Shown: positions 7,857 to 15,620 of the stretch, piece after piece | Numbering within the stretch: position 1 is the first letter of the stretch | Layout: every line of letters begins with the position of its first letter | Assembly (NCBI RefSeq): GCF_000380965.1 | Contig: NZ_KB905561.1 | Coordinates: forward strand, 1 to 64,000 | Length of the DNA: 64,000 nucleotides | Direction: 5' to 3' | DNA from: Paenibacillus ginsengihumi DSM 21568 | GTDB lineage: Bacteria > Bacillota > Bacilli > Paenibacillales > NBRC-103111 | Translations under genes and position numbers: made by a program | Notes under the pieces: model-generated | The model's input: the letters and a program-made list of their open reading frames with translations, nothing else | Database searches by the model: none | What the model was told of the DNA's origin: nothing

Positions 7857-10367
7857 ATGGAATTGTCGGGATTGTGGAGAATTCAGCATTTTGACGTCGG
7901 GCAGGCGAGACCGCTGGACGTGGCCGCCGCCGGGCTGGACGACCGCTTCTGGATTACCGCCAGGGTGCCTGGCGACGTGCATTCGGCGCTGATCGAGCGG
8001 GGGATTATCGATCACCCGTACTTTGGGCATAACGATGCGAAGTGCCGCTGGATCGAGCAGAAGGAATGGTGGTACCGGACCAGCTTCGACTATGAGAAAC
8101 CGCAAGGGCGGGAGGAGCGGCATGAGCTCATTTTTGAGGGCCTCGATACGTTCGCTACGATCTATGTCAACGGCCTGGAGATCGGCAAGACGGACAACGC
8201 GCTGATGGGGCATACGTTCGACGTCACGCGGATTTTGCGCAGCGGCAAAAACACCATCGCCGTCCGCTTCGATCCGCTCTACCTGCACAACCGGGACAAG
8301 GAGCAGGTTCAGTGGTCGTCCTACACGAAGGAGCGCCCCTGGATTCGCAAAGCGGCGATGAATTTCGGCTGGGACTGGGGGCCGCGGATGGTCACCGTCG
8401 GCATTTGGGGGAAGGTGCGGCTCGAACGCCGGCGCGTCGCCAGGCTGGACAGCGTCTTCGCGCGGACGGCCTCGCTGGCTGAGCAGGAAGCGTTGGTGCA
8501 GGTTGACGTGGAGGCGACCGCCTATCGCCGCGGTGCCGTCTGCCGGGCGGAGATAACGCTTAAGACCGCTGACGGCGCGGTCGTCGCAGCGGAAGCGATG
8601 GCGCTTGACGGGAGCCATGCCGCCGCATTGCTGCGCGTGCCAAAGCCGCGCCTGTGGTGGACCCATGACCTTGGCGAGCCTTACCTTTACCGCTTGGAGG
8701 TCGCGCTGCTGGCGGGCGGCGAGCCGGTCGACCGGTACGAAGCGGATTTCGGCATCCGCACCATCGAGCTGCAGCTGAAGGACGAGGCGGGCGGCAACGC
8801 CTTCGCGTTTGTGCTCAACGGCGTTAAGCTGTTCGCGAAGGGAGCCAATTGGATCCCGGTCGACAACTTGATCGGCGCGGCGCCGGACGACCGCTACCGC
8901 GACCTGATCGAGCTGTCCGTCCAAGCGAATATGAACATGCTGCGCGTCTGGGCCGGCGGCATTTACGAGAAGGACGTCTTCTACGAGGAATGCGACCGGC
9001 GCGGCGTGCTCGTATGGCAGGACTTCGCCTTCGCCAATGCGCTGTTTCCCGACTACAACCGCGATTTCATGGAAAATGTACGCCGCGAGGCGGAATACAA
9101 CGTGAAGCGGCTGCGCAATCATGCGTCGCTGGCGCTCTGGTGCGGCAACAACGAGATCGACTGGCTGTACGACATGAAGACCGCCGGCGGCGACATTACG
9201 TGCCCGTTCTACGGGGAGAGCATCTATCACGAGCTGCTGCCGGAGGTGCTGGCGGCGCTCGACGACAGCCGCGCCTATTGGCCTTCTTCGCCGTTCGGAG
9301 GCGACGACGCCAACGATCCCGAAGTCGGCGACCGACACAACTGGCAGGTATGGCACGGCTCTGTCTATCCGCGCCGCAGCGGCGAGCCGCCACTGATCGA
9401 TTACAGCGTGGAAGGGGTCAGCTTCAAAAACTATAAGAAGGACTTCGCCCTGTTCAGCAGCGAGTTCGGCATGCACGCCTCGGCGAACCGCTACACGCTG
9501 GAGAAAAACATTCCGGCCGGCCAGTTTTATTGGAACAGCGACGAGATGGCTTACCGCAACAAGGATACGAACCATCAGAAGGGCATCCTGCTGATGGAAG
9601 GCTATACCGGCATTCCGAGGGACATCGAGGAATACATGAATTTCTCCATGCTGACGCAGGCCGAAGGGCTGAAATACGGCATCGAGCATTACCGCCGCAA
9701 CAAGCGCCGCACAAGCGGAACGCTCATCTGGCAGCTCAACGACAGCTGGCCCGGAACGAGCTGGTCGCTGATCGACTACGAGCTGCTGCCGAAGGCGTCG
9801 TATTTCTACGCGAAGAAGTTCTATGATCCGGTGCTGCTCTCGCTCGATCATGAGCCCGGCGAGCCGCTGGCCGTATGGGTCGTGAACGACCGCCTGGAGC
9901 CGATCGTCGGCAAGGTGCGACTGACGGTGTACGATTTCGCCGGGCAGGAACTGTTCTCGCGCGCATTCGACGCCTGCGTGCCGGGAAATGCGGCGGCCGA
10001 GCTGGGCCGCCTGCCGGAAGCCGAGGCGCTCGCCGGCCGCGCCGCCGAGGACGTTGTCGTGCGGCTGTCCGCCGAAGGCTGGGACGCCCCGGACAACCTG
10101 TGCTATCTGCGCGATCAGAAGGATCTGCGCCTGCCGCCTGCCGCGCTTGAGGTGGAGGTTGACGAGCGCGAGCAGACCGTGACCGTGACGGCGGCTTGCT
10201 CGCTCGCGCGGATGGTGAAGCTGGACGTGCCGCACGGCAACATCCGCTTCAGCGACAACTTCTTCGATCTGCTTCCCGGCGAGCGGAAGACGGTGCAGAT
10301 CCGCCATCCCCGCGGGCGCAGCGTGTCCCTGGACCGCCTGAAGGTGTCGGCGCTTAACGCGAAGTGA
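7857..10367 (+). CDS. Beta-mannosidase, glycoside hydrolase family 2
   Basis: This 836-residue GH2 enzyme should release mannose from the non-reducing end of imported manno-oligosaccharides in the cytoplasm; no signal peptide is visible. The N-terminal sugar-binding region contains the GWDWGPR motif seen in beta-mannosidases. The catalytic acid/base is Glu433 in WCGNNE, and the nucleophile is probably Glu536 in SSEFGMHA. An in-frame ATG lies at 7836, but AAGGGAGAGG at 7841-7850 places the start at 7857. It follows the response regulator by 35 bp and is probably co-transcribed with it. Confidence 0.92.
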   Translation: MELSGLWRIQHFDVGQARPLDVAAAGLDDRFWITARVPGDVHSALIERGIIDHPYFGHNDAKCRWIEQKEWWYRTSFDYEKPQGREERHELIFEGLDTFATIYVNGLEIGKTDNALMGHTFDVTRILRSGKNTIAVRFDPLYLHNRDKEQVQWSSYTKERPWIRKAAMNFGWDWGPRMVTVGIWGKVRLERRRVARLDSVFARTASLAEQEALVQVDVEATAYRRGAVCRAEITLKTADGAVVAAEAMALDGSHAAALLRVPKPRLWWTHDLGEPYLYRLEVALLAGGEPVDRYEADFGIRTIELQLKDEAGGNAFAFVLNGVKLFAKGANWIPVDNLIGAAPDDRYRDLIELSVQANMNMLRVWAGGIYEKDVFYEECDRRGVLVWQDFAFANALFPDYNRDFMENVRREAEYNVKRLRNHASLALWCGNNEIDWLYDMKTAGGDITCPFYGESIYHELLPEVLAALDDSRAYWPSSPFGGDDANDPEVGDRHNWQVWHGSVYPRRSGEPPLIDYSVEGVSFKNYKKDFALFSSEFGMHASANRYTLEKNIPAGQFYWNSDEMAYRNKDTNHQKGILLMEGYTGIPRDIEEYMNFSMLTQAEGLKYGIEHYRRNKRRTSGTLIWQLNDSWPGTSWSLIDYELLPKASYFYAKKFYDPVLLSLDHEPGEPLAVWVVNDRLEPIVGKVRLTVYDFAGQELFSRAFDACVPGNAAAELGRLPEAEALAGRAAEDVVVRLSAEGWDAPDNLCYLRDQKDLRLPPAALEVEVDEREQTVTVTAACSLARMVKLDVPHGNIRFSDNFFDLLPGERKTVQIRHPRGRSVSLDRLKVSALNAK

Positions 10368-10395
10368 TCTTAAACAACGCGAATGATCAGCGAAG

Positions 10396-10421
10396 ACTGA
10401 CCGATGAGGCGGTCGGTTTTC
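10396..10421 (+). terminator. Terminator after beta-mannosidase
   Basis: An 8-bp stem ACTGACCG/CGGTCGGT (one G-U pair) with loop ATGAGG is followed by TTTTC. It lies 28 bases past the mannosidase stop. Confidence 0.75.
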
Positions 10422-10483
10422 GTTCATTGAAGGCGTCCAGCATGAAATAGGGCTGGGGTTTTTGTCCCGGGCTACGTCCCGTG

Positions 10484-10668
10484 CGTCAGACTTTGTACAA
10501 CAAAAACGGGGGGATACACCGCATCTGCGGCTCATTGTTGTAGAAAGTGCAACATTTCGGGCGATGTTCCCCGATTTGAAGCCCATCTTGCCCACATTGT
10601 TGCAAAAAATACAATATTCCCCTTCCTCCTATGCGAAGGGTACGGAAAATGTTGTATTTTTTGCAAGA
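10484..10668 (-). repeat. Four-palindrome array (52-62-52 spacing), copy B
   Basis: Modules lie at 10484-10502, 10536-10554, 10598-10616 and 10650-10668, in inverted orientation relative to copy A. The centres 10493, 10545, 10607 and 10659 again give 52, 62 and 52 bp. The outer modules are more decayed than in the other copies, for example TGTTGTATTTTTTGCAAGA. Downstream sequence shares TCATGTGCCCAGGGA with copy D. Confidence 0.8.
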
Positions 10669-10746
10669 TTCGTTGTCTCATGTGCCCAGGGAAGGGCAGC
10701 ACCAACTCGGAGTTCGGGGGCCGCCGGCTGAGTATCGGTCGCAGCA

Positions 10747-10779
10747 AAGAAAAACCTTGCCGAAAGCAAGGTTTTTCTT
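10747..10779. terminator. Strong bidirectional hairpin
   Basis: A perfect 14-bp stem AAGAAAAACCTTGC / GCAAGGTTTTTCTT with loop CGAAA has T-runs on both strands. It insulates the transposase-like gene from the mannosidase operon. Sequence related to its arm (GAAAACCTTGCCTT) also occurs in the repeat block at 33858-34016. Confidence 0.7.
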
Positions 10780-10844
10780 AATGGAGACCCAGGGAAAGAG
10801 ACTGTGAAGACAGACGTAGAACCTACAAAATCCAACTCAAAACG

Positions 10845-10853
10845 TGGTATAAT
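10845..10853 (+). promoter_or_regulatory. Extended -10 promoter element
   Basis: TGGTATAAT at 10845-10853 is a perfect extended -10. No good -35 is seen. It lies 150 bp before the transposase-like gene and is the likely promoter, leaving a leader of about 140 bases that contains the inverted repeat GTCTAACTTTG-like/CAAAGTTAGAC. Confidence 0.55.
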
Positions 10854-11002
10854 AAGAAAAACGTCTATCGACGTCCATTCAAGGAAGGGCGACCGCGGTT
10901 AAGCGGTAGTTTATCTTGGTACAGAAAGTCACACTTTGTTTTATCGCTTTAGCAAAGTTAGACTTTCTGTAACGTTAAAAAAGAAATGGAGTTGATTGTC
11001 AG

Positions 11003-11899
11003 ATGGCGGATTTGCTTGACCCCCGGAACGATTTCGTCTTCAAACGAATTTTCGGCAGTGAAGATAATAAGGATGTGCTGCTCGCTTTCTTAAATCGTAC
11101 GTTTGCCGAGTCCGGTGAGCCGCCGCTGACGGAGATTGTTCTGCTTAATCCATACACAGATAAAGATACCCCTCTCGATAAGCAGTCCATTTTTGACATT
11201 TGGGCAAAGACGGCAGAGGGCAAGCTGATTGATATCGAAATGCAGTTGTTCAATAAATATGATATTGAGAAACGCACGCTTTATTACTGGGGCAAACGTT
11301 ATTCCAGCCAGCTGCAGGAAGGACAGACCTACAAGGAACTGAAAAAGTGTGTTAACATCAATATCTTGAACTATTCGTTTATTTCAAACGACCGTTATCA
11401 TAATGTGTTCCATCTGAGGGAGGATAGCTCGGGAATTGAGCTGTGCGACGATATCGAGATTCATTTCATGGAGCTGTCCAAGCTGGATGATCAAGCCATT
11501 CCGGTAGAAGGCGGCCTGATCAATTGGCTCTTGTTCTTGAAAGGTGCCGACAAATCGAATTGGGAGGTGCTGAAGATGAATGAACCGACTTTGAAAAAGG
11601 CCATGGATACGCTGGAGTTTCTAAGCCAGGATCGCGAGGCGCGCAGGCGTTATGAGGAGCGGCAGAAGTATTTGCATGACGAAGCCTCCATGATTGAATG
11701 GGCTACGGAAAAAGGAATGGCAGAGGGAATGGCGAAGGGAATGGCGAAGGGAATGGCTGAAGGCATGGCCAAAGGGGAACAAAAGAAGGCCACTGAAATC
11801 GCCAAAAACATGCTCTTGATGGGAATGGAAGTTTCCGTTATCGCCAAAGCAAGCGGGCTATCGGAAGCTGAAATCGAAGCGCTCAAGCCGAGCCGTTAA
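11003..11899 (+). CDS. Rpn/PD-(D/E)XK nuclease family transposase-like protein
   Basis: This 298-residue protein matches the recombination-promoting nuclease (Rpn)/PD-(D/E)XK family. It opens with LLDPRNDFVFKRIFG, a hallmark of the family, and carries a likely catalytic core in FDIWAKTAEGKLIDIEMQ near residues 70-87. Such proteins cleave DNA and promote RecA-independent recombination or horizontal transfer. The tail near residues 230-260 has a repeated Gly-Met-Ala-Lys/Glu pattern encoded by nearly identical 12-bp repeats, as in many relatives that vary by slippage. It is flanked by strong terminators and is likely a single transcription unit. No inverted-repeat ends were identified. Confidence 0.85.
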   Translation: MADLLDPRNDFVFKRIFGSEDNKDVLLAFLNRTFAESGEPPLTEIVLLNPYTDKDTPLDKQSIFDIWAKTAEGKLIDIEMQLFNKYDIEKRTLYYWGKRYSSQLQEGQTYKELKKCVNINILNYSFISNDRYHNVFHLREDSSGIELCDDIEIHFMELSKLDDQAIPVEGGLINWLLFLKGADKSNWEVLKMNEPTLKKAMDTLEFLSQDREARRRYEERQKYLHDEASMIEWATEKGMAEGMAKGMAKGMAEGMAKGEQKKATEIAKNMLLMGMEVSVIAKASGLSEAEIEALKPSR

Positions 11900-11941
11900 T
11901 TCTTTATCGAATCAACATCCAGACTTGGCCTGCGGAGAGCC

Positions 11942-11984
11942 AAAAACCTTTAAACACTCGGGTATGTTTAAAGGTTTTTTATTT
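11942..11984 (+). terminator. Terminator after Rpn-like gene
   Basis: A perfect 15-bp stem AAAAACCTTTAAACA / TGTTTAAAGGTTTTT, with arms at 11942-11956 and 11965-11979, is followed by further T residues. It is one of the strongest terminators in the window. Confidence 0.9.
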
Positions 11985-12077
11985 TGCGGCCAAGTACGAA
12001 AAGCGGCTGTGGCTGAGCGGGATCAAGGAAGTAACTGTGGGCTTACGTTTTGCCGGGCTGACATGGCAGACCTGAAG

Positions 12078-12262
12078 CTAACGCTAGTCACAGAGCTTAT
12101 TTCCCTCGAAACGATCGATTTGAAATTGTAACGCAAGTGAGCAGCTTTATTCGGTATTTAGGGCTGCCCGATTCAGCGTTTTTGACAAAATCGCGCTACC
12201 CAGCTTGCGTTACCTTTTAAAAGAGCACGAATCAGCTAAATTGCGTTTGTCACTTGCGTTAG
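12078..12262 (+). repeat. 185-bp element with terminal inverted repeats, copy 1
   Basis: The element starts CTAACGCTAG and ends CTTGCGTTAG (9 of 10 complementary). Internal hallmarks are GTAACGCAAGTGAGCAG, TTCAGCGTTTTTGAC and AAATTGCGTTTGTCAC. Full-length relatives lie at 44973-45157 and 61564-61749, with truncated ones near 33603 and 55957. No protein is encoded, so it resembles a MITE. Confidence 0.8.
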
Positions 12263-12599
12263 AGAGCATATGGTGACTCATGGCTCCATGGACCGCTTTT
12301 CGCCCTCGGTTTATGCTGCCTTAGCCATGCCTTGCGGTTCGAGTCATACTGGTACCCACCCAAACGTGAAATCGTTTGCAGCTTAAGTCATGGGGCAATT
12401 TTCTTAAGCGGACGAGCTCATCAGCGGACATGCTCATCCTTGAATAGACGTCGATATACGTTTTTCTTCTCGGTTTTCCTTCAGCTTTTGGGTCCATCCA
12501 GCCTGATTGAGCTCGAAGATTGCGAAGTCGGACTTCCAGAGTCGGCTGGGGGGAGGGGCAGCGGAAAATACCGACGCCCGTCTCGACACACAGGGTCGG

Positions 12600-12756
12600 G
12601 GGCTGCTCCGGCAGCTCCAGCGCCTCCGGCAGATCCAGCAGATCCAGTGGCTCCGACAGTTTCGGCGGCTCCGGCGGCTCCAACGCCCCCGGCAGATCCG
12701 GCAGCTCCAGCGGCTCCAGCGCCTCTGGCAGCTTCGGCAGCTCCAGTGACAAGGCC
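12600..12756 (+). repeat. Short-period GC-rich repeat (CTCCGGCAG/CTCCAGCGG type)
   Basis: Repeated triplet-multiple words such as GGCAGCTCCAG, GGCGGCTCCGG and CAGATCCAG run for about 150 bp. The tract stays open in several frames (Gly/Ser-rich, Leu/Pro-rich, Ala/Gly-rich), which explains long spurious reading frames here. It lies about 85 bp before the HD-DUF1835 gene and may be slippage-prone. Confidence 0.6.
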
Positions 12757-12840
12757 CATTTCGCGGTTGAAACTTTTTGCCGGGCTGGGGAGTCTATGTT
12801 CATAGAGAATGAAAATGAGCTTATAAGGAGAGAGCCGAGA

Positions 12841-14613
12841 GTGACCGACCGAAGTGCGATTTTGGAGCAGGCGAGAGCGTATGCGAGGAGCGAGCTGGAG
12901 CGCGACAGCAGCGGCCACGACTGGTGGCACATCGTCCGGGTGACGCGCACGGCCAAGGCGCTGGCAGCGCTGGAGCAGGCCGACGAGTTCGTCTGCGAGC
13001 TGGCGGCGCTGCTGCATGATATCGCGGACGAGAAGCTGAACGGGAGCAAGGAGGCCGGCCTGCGCAAAGTGACTGAATGGATGGAGCGGACAGGCGTTGC
13101 GGCATCCGAACGGGAGCATGTCGCCGATATCGTTGCGACGATGTCTTACGGGGGAGGCGACGGCCGGCCAATGGCGACGCTGGAGGGGCGCATCGTGCAG
13201 GATGCGGACAGGCTCGATGCCCTTGGCGCAATCGGCATCGCCCGCACCTTCGCCTATTCGGGCTGGAAAGGGCAGCTTGTGTACGATCCGGGCCTCCGTC
13301 CACGGCAGCAGATGTCGAGGGAGGAATACCGCAGCGGACGCAGCACGGCGATTAATCATTTCTACGAAAAGCTGCTGAAGCTCAAAGGGCTGATGAACAC
13401 GGAGGCGGGCCGGGCGCTGGCGGAGGAGCGGCACCAGTTCATGGAGCTGTATTTGCGGCAATTCGACAAGGAATGGGAGCTTGGCAACGAGGCGTACCTG
13501 CAGGAATCCTCGTTTTCGTTAACGGGAATCCGGCGCGTCCATATCGCGTTCGGCGATTCCGCCGGCGGCTCGCTGCGCATCGCGCTGCGCGAACAACCGG
13601 GGGAGAAGGTGGTCGTGTTGGGCGACGACCTGATGGTCGGGCCGCTCGGCTTCGAGCTTCCGCAGCTGTGGAAGAAGCGGATGAATTGGTGGGGAGAGAG
13701 CATCAACGAACGGGAAAAGGCGGATATGGAGGCTTATGTGATGAAGGCAGCCCTGAACTGGCTTCATTGGCCCGACCGCTTGCAAGGGCTGCCCGTCGTC
13801 GTATGGGCCGGCGATTCGGCAGGGGAGCAGACGGCGCTGCGCTGCCTGCTCAACGCGATGTCTGACGATGCCGATATTTCGCTCGTTAACCCGACATCGC
13901 TGCTGAATCGCCGCTTTCCGGAAGCCGAATACCGATGCATGGGGGAGATCTCTCCCGAAAAGCTGTGCCCGCTGCTGGAGGAGGCCGAGCCCTTGACACC
14001 CGCGGCGCGGGAAGCTTATGCGGCCGATTGGCGGCGGCTGGCCGCCGAGGAAGGCGTGCTGCGGGTGGCGGAGAACGGGCAGCTGCGAACTGTGCCGGAG
14101 CATTATTTTGACGGTGAGATCGTGAAGGCGGCCCGCAAGCTGAAGGCGCTGGGAGGCAGGTATATCAAGTCCGCGCGGTTGATTGGCGAGGTGATCGGTC
14201 ATTCGGATCAGAGAGTGAGCGACAGCTTCATCGAATACCGCGTGCGCCGGCTGATTGAGCAGGGCGTGATGGATTATACCGGTGAGCTGGAGGCGATGCG
14301 CTATTACAGCGTCAGCTTGACCGGACGGGGAGAGGAGATGGCTGATGCCGCCGGTTCCGAACGTTGGAATGAGAGGCTGGGGCCCGAGTTGGAGAACGCT
14401 GCTGATTGGCTGGAGCAGCTCGGAGACGAAGCGGAGCAGCTGGAGGGCAGCCTGACGCTGCTGGCAAGCAAGCTGGCAGCCGCTGGCGGCCAAGCCGCCT
14501 CCGATGAAGATGCTGCGAAGCTTCAGGAGCGACTCGCCGAATATTTGCAGGAGCAAAGAAGTCTGGAAGAGCGGCGGAAGGAGCTGGAAGCCGCGCTGCG
14601 CTCCGTGCTTTGA
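12841..14613 (+). CDS. HD-domain phosphohydrolase fused to DUF1835/DUF3658
   Basis: This 590-residue protein combines a YedJ/YpgQ-like HD domain (about residues 1-215; His26, His59-Asp60 and a later Asp in VQDADRLDA) with a C-terminal DUF1835-DUF3658 module (about 228-465; begins VHIAFGDSAGGSLR). A Glu/Leu-rich coiled coil follows (about 490-590). HD proteins of this type hydrolyse phosphate esters of nucleotides, whereas DUF1835 has no settled function. In-frame ATGs upstream run through the low-complexity tract. AAGGAGAG at 12826-12833 before GTG 12841 marks the likely start; ATG 12796 is an alternative. The two modules are normally separate proteins, so the fusion is notable. A terminator follows. 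Confidence 0.75.
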   Translation: MTDRSAILEQARAYARSELERDSSGHDWWHIVRVTRTAKALAALEQADEFVCELAALLHDIADEKLNGSKEAGLRKVTEWMERTGVAASEREHVADIVATMSYGGGDGRPMATLEGRIVQDADRLDALGAIGIARTFAYSGWKGQLVYDPGLRPRQQMSREEYRSGRSTAINHFYEKLLKLKGLMNTEAGRALAEERHQFMELYLRQFDKEWELGNEAYLQESSFSLTGIRRVHIAFGDSAGGSLRIALREQPGEKVVVLGDDLMVGPLGFELPQLWKKRMNWWGESINEREKADMEAYVMKAALNWLHWPDRLQGLPVVVWAGDSAGEQTALRCLLNAMSDDADISLVNPTSLLNRRFPEAEYRCMGEISPEKLCPLLEEAEPLTPAAREAYAADWRRLAAEEGVLRVAENGQLRTVPEHYFDGEIVKAARKLKALGGRYIKSARLIGEVIGHSDQRVSDSFIEYRVRRLIEQGVMDYTGELEAMRYYSVSLTGRGEEMADAAGSERWNERLGPELENAADWLEQLGDEAEQLEGSLTLLASKLAAAGGQAASDEDAAKLQERLAEYLQEQRSLEERRKELEAALRSVL

Positions 14614-14631
14614 CTGGCCGAAAATTTCGGA

Positions 14632-14668
14632 AAGGCGACGGCGGACGAGGGTTCGCTGGTCGCCTTTT
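14632..14668 (+). terminator. Terminator after HD-DUF1835 gene
   Basis: Stem AAGGCGAC / GTCGCCTT with an inner GCGGAC/GTTCGC pairing is followed by TTATTG. It lies about 20 bases after the stop. Confidence 0.75.
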
Positions 14669-14795
14669 ATTGTTGTTTGGCTGGGCTCTAACGCTGGCGA
14701 GCAGGCAAGATGTGATTAAATTTATATTCACTTCTATGTATAATTATAAAACTGTCGATGATGACGGCATATTTTTCCGCCATGGAGAGGACAAG

Positions 14796-15404
14796 ATGAA
14801 GCTGATATGCGAATCCGCCTGCCCGGACGATTATTTGGCGGAGACGGAGGAAGTCGATTTCAGCCATCCCGCCGTCGCCCAATGCGCCGAGCAACGGGCG
14901 GCGGGGGCGAAGAGCGGGCAGGACTATGCGCAGGCTGCTTTCGAATTCGTGCGCGACCGCATCTCCCACTCTTGGGATATCCGAAGCCATCGCGTCACAA
15001 GAACGGCCTCGGAGGTGCTGCGGTTCGAGGAAGGCATCTGCTACGCCAAAGCGAACCTGCTGTGCGCTCTGCTGCGCCGGCAAGGGATTCCGGCAGGCTT
15101 CTGCTACCAGCGCTTGACGCTCGGCGATACGCCCGATACCGGCTATGTCATTCATGCGCTGAATGCTGTATATTTGGCGGAGTCGGGCCGCTGGATTCGC
15201 CTTGACGCGCGCGGCAACAAGGAAGGCGTGGACGCCCAATTCTCGCTTGGCGAAGAAAAGCTCGCTTTTTCTGTCCGCAAGCAGTACGGCGAGAAAGATT
15301 ACGGCATCATTCACAGCAGACCGGCACCCGCGACAATGGCTGCGCTGCGCCGTCATACCGATTGCATAAATATGTGTTTGCACGGTTTGCCGACGGAGCT
15401 CTAA
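14796..15404 (+). CDS. Transglutaminase-like cysteine protease-fold protein
   Basis: This 202-residue soluble protein has the transglutaminase/protease-like catalytic triad. Cys82 lies in EEGICYAKANLL, His120 in YVIHALNAVYL and Asp137 in WIRLDARGN. The length fits small bacterial transglutaminase-like proteins, which are thought to act as peptidases or amidases; the substrate is unknown. A longer in-frame extension upstream lacks a ribosome site, whereas GGAGAGG at 14784-14790 lies 5 bases before ATG 14796. It stands alone between a terminator and the DUF4091 gene. Confidence 0.85.
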   Translation: MKLICESACPDDYLAETEEVDFSHPAVAQCAEQRAAGAKSGQDYAQAAFEFVRDRISHSWDIRSHRVTRTASEVLRFEEGICYAKANLLCALLRRQGIPAGFCYQRLTLGDTPDTGYVIHALNAVYLAESGRWIRLDARGNKEGVDAQFSLGEEKLAFSVRKQYGEKDYGIIHSRPAPATMAALRRHTDCINMCLHGLPTEL

Positions 15405-15620
15405 AAAACGAACCCTCGCTCCGTTGTGCGAAGCGAGGTTGAGTCCCGGGCTTCAACACAAGACTTGACAGACCGCCGCAACTTTGCGGCTGGATTTGGC
15501 CAAAATTTTATGCAGGGCAAGAAGGCAAAGCGGCTGTCTTCGTCGAAGCCATTTAAGCGTAAAACCAACAAGCCGGATAAGGGTGGAATACGCATCCCTA
15601 TCCTCTAGGAGGGTGAACAA

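Noticed and set aside
7701-10595. 964-codon minus-strand open frame over the beta-mannosidase gene
   Set aside because: It is a mirror of the GC-rich codons of the real gene, with no ribosome site and no recognisable domain, while the plus frame has clear GH2 motifs.
12321-13067. Minus-strand frame with Leu-Pro repeats
   Set aside because: It reads through the short-period repeat and the HD-domain gene; composition is repeat-driven and there is no start signal.
15411-15440. Hairpin AACCCTCGCT/AGCGAGGTT after the transglutaminase gene as a terminator
   Set aside because: There is a hairpin but no T-run on the plus strand, so termination is doubtful.
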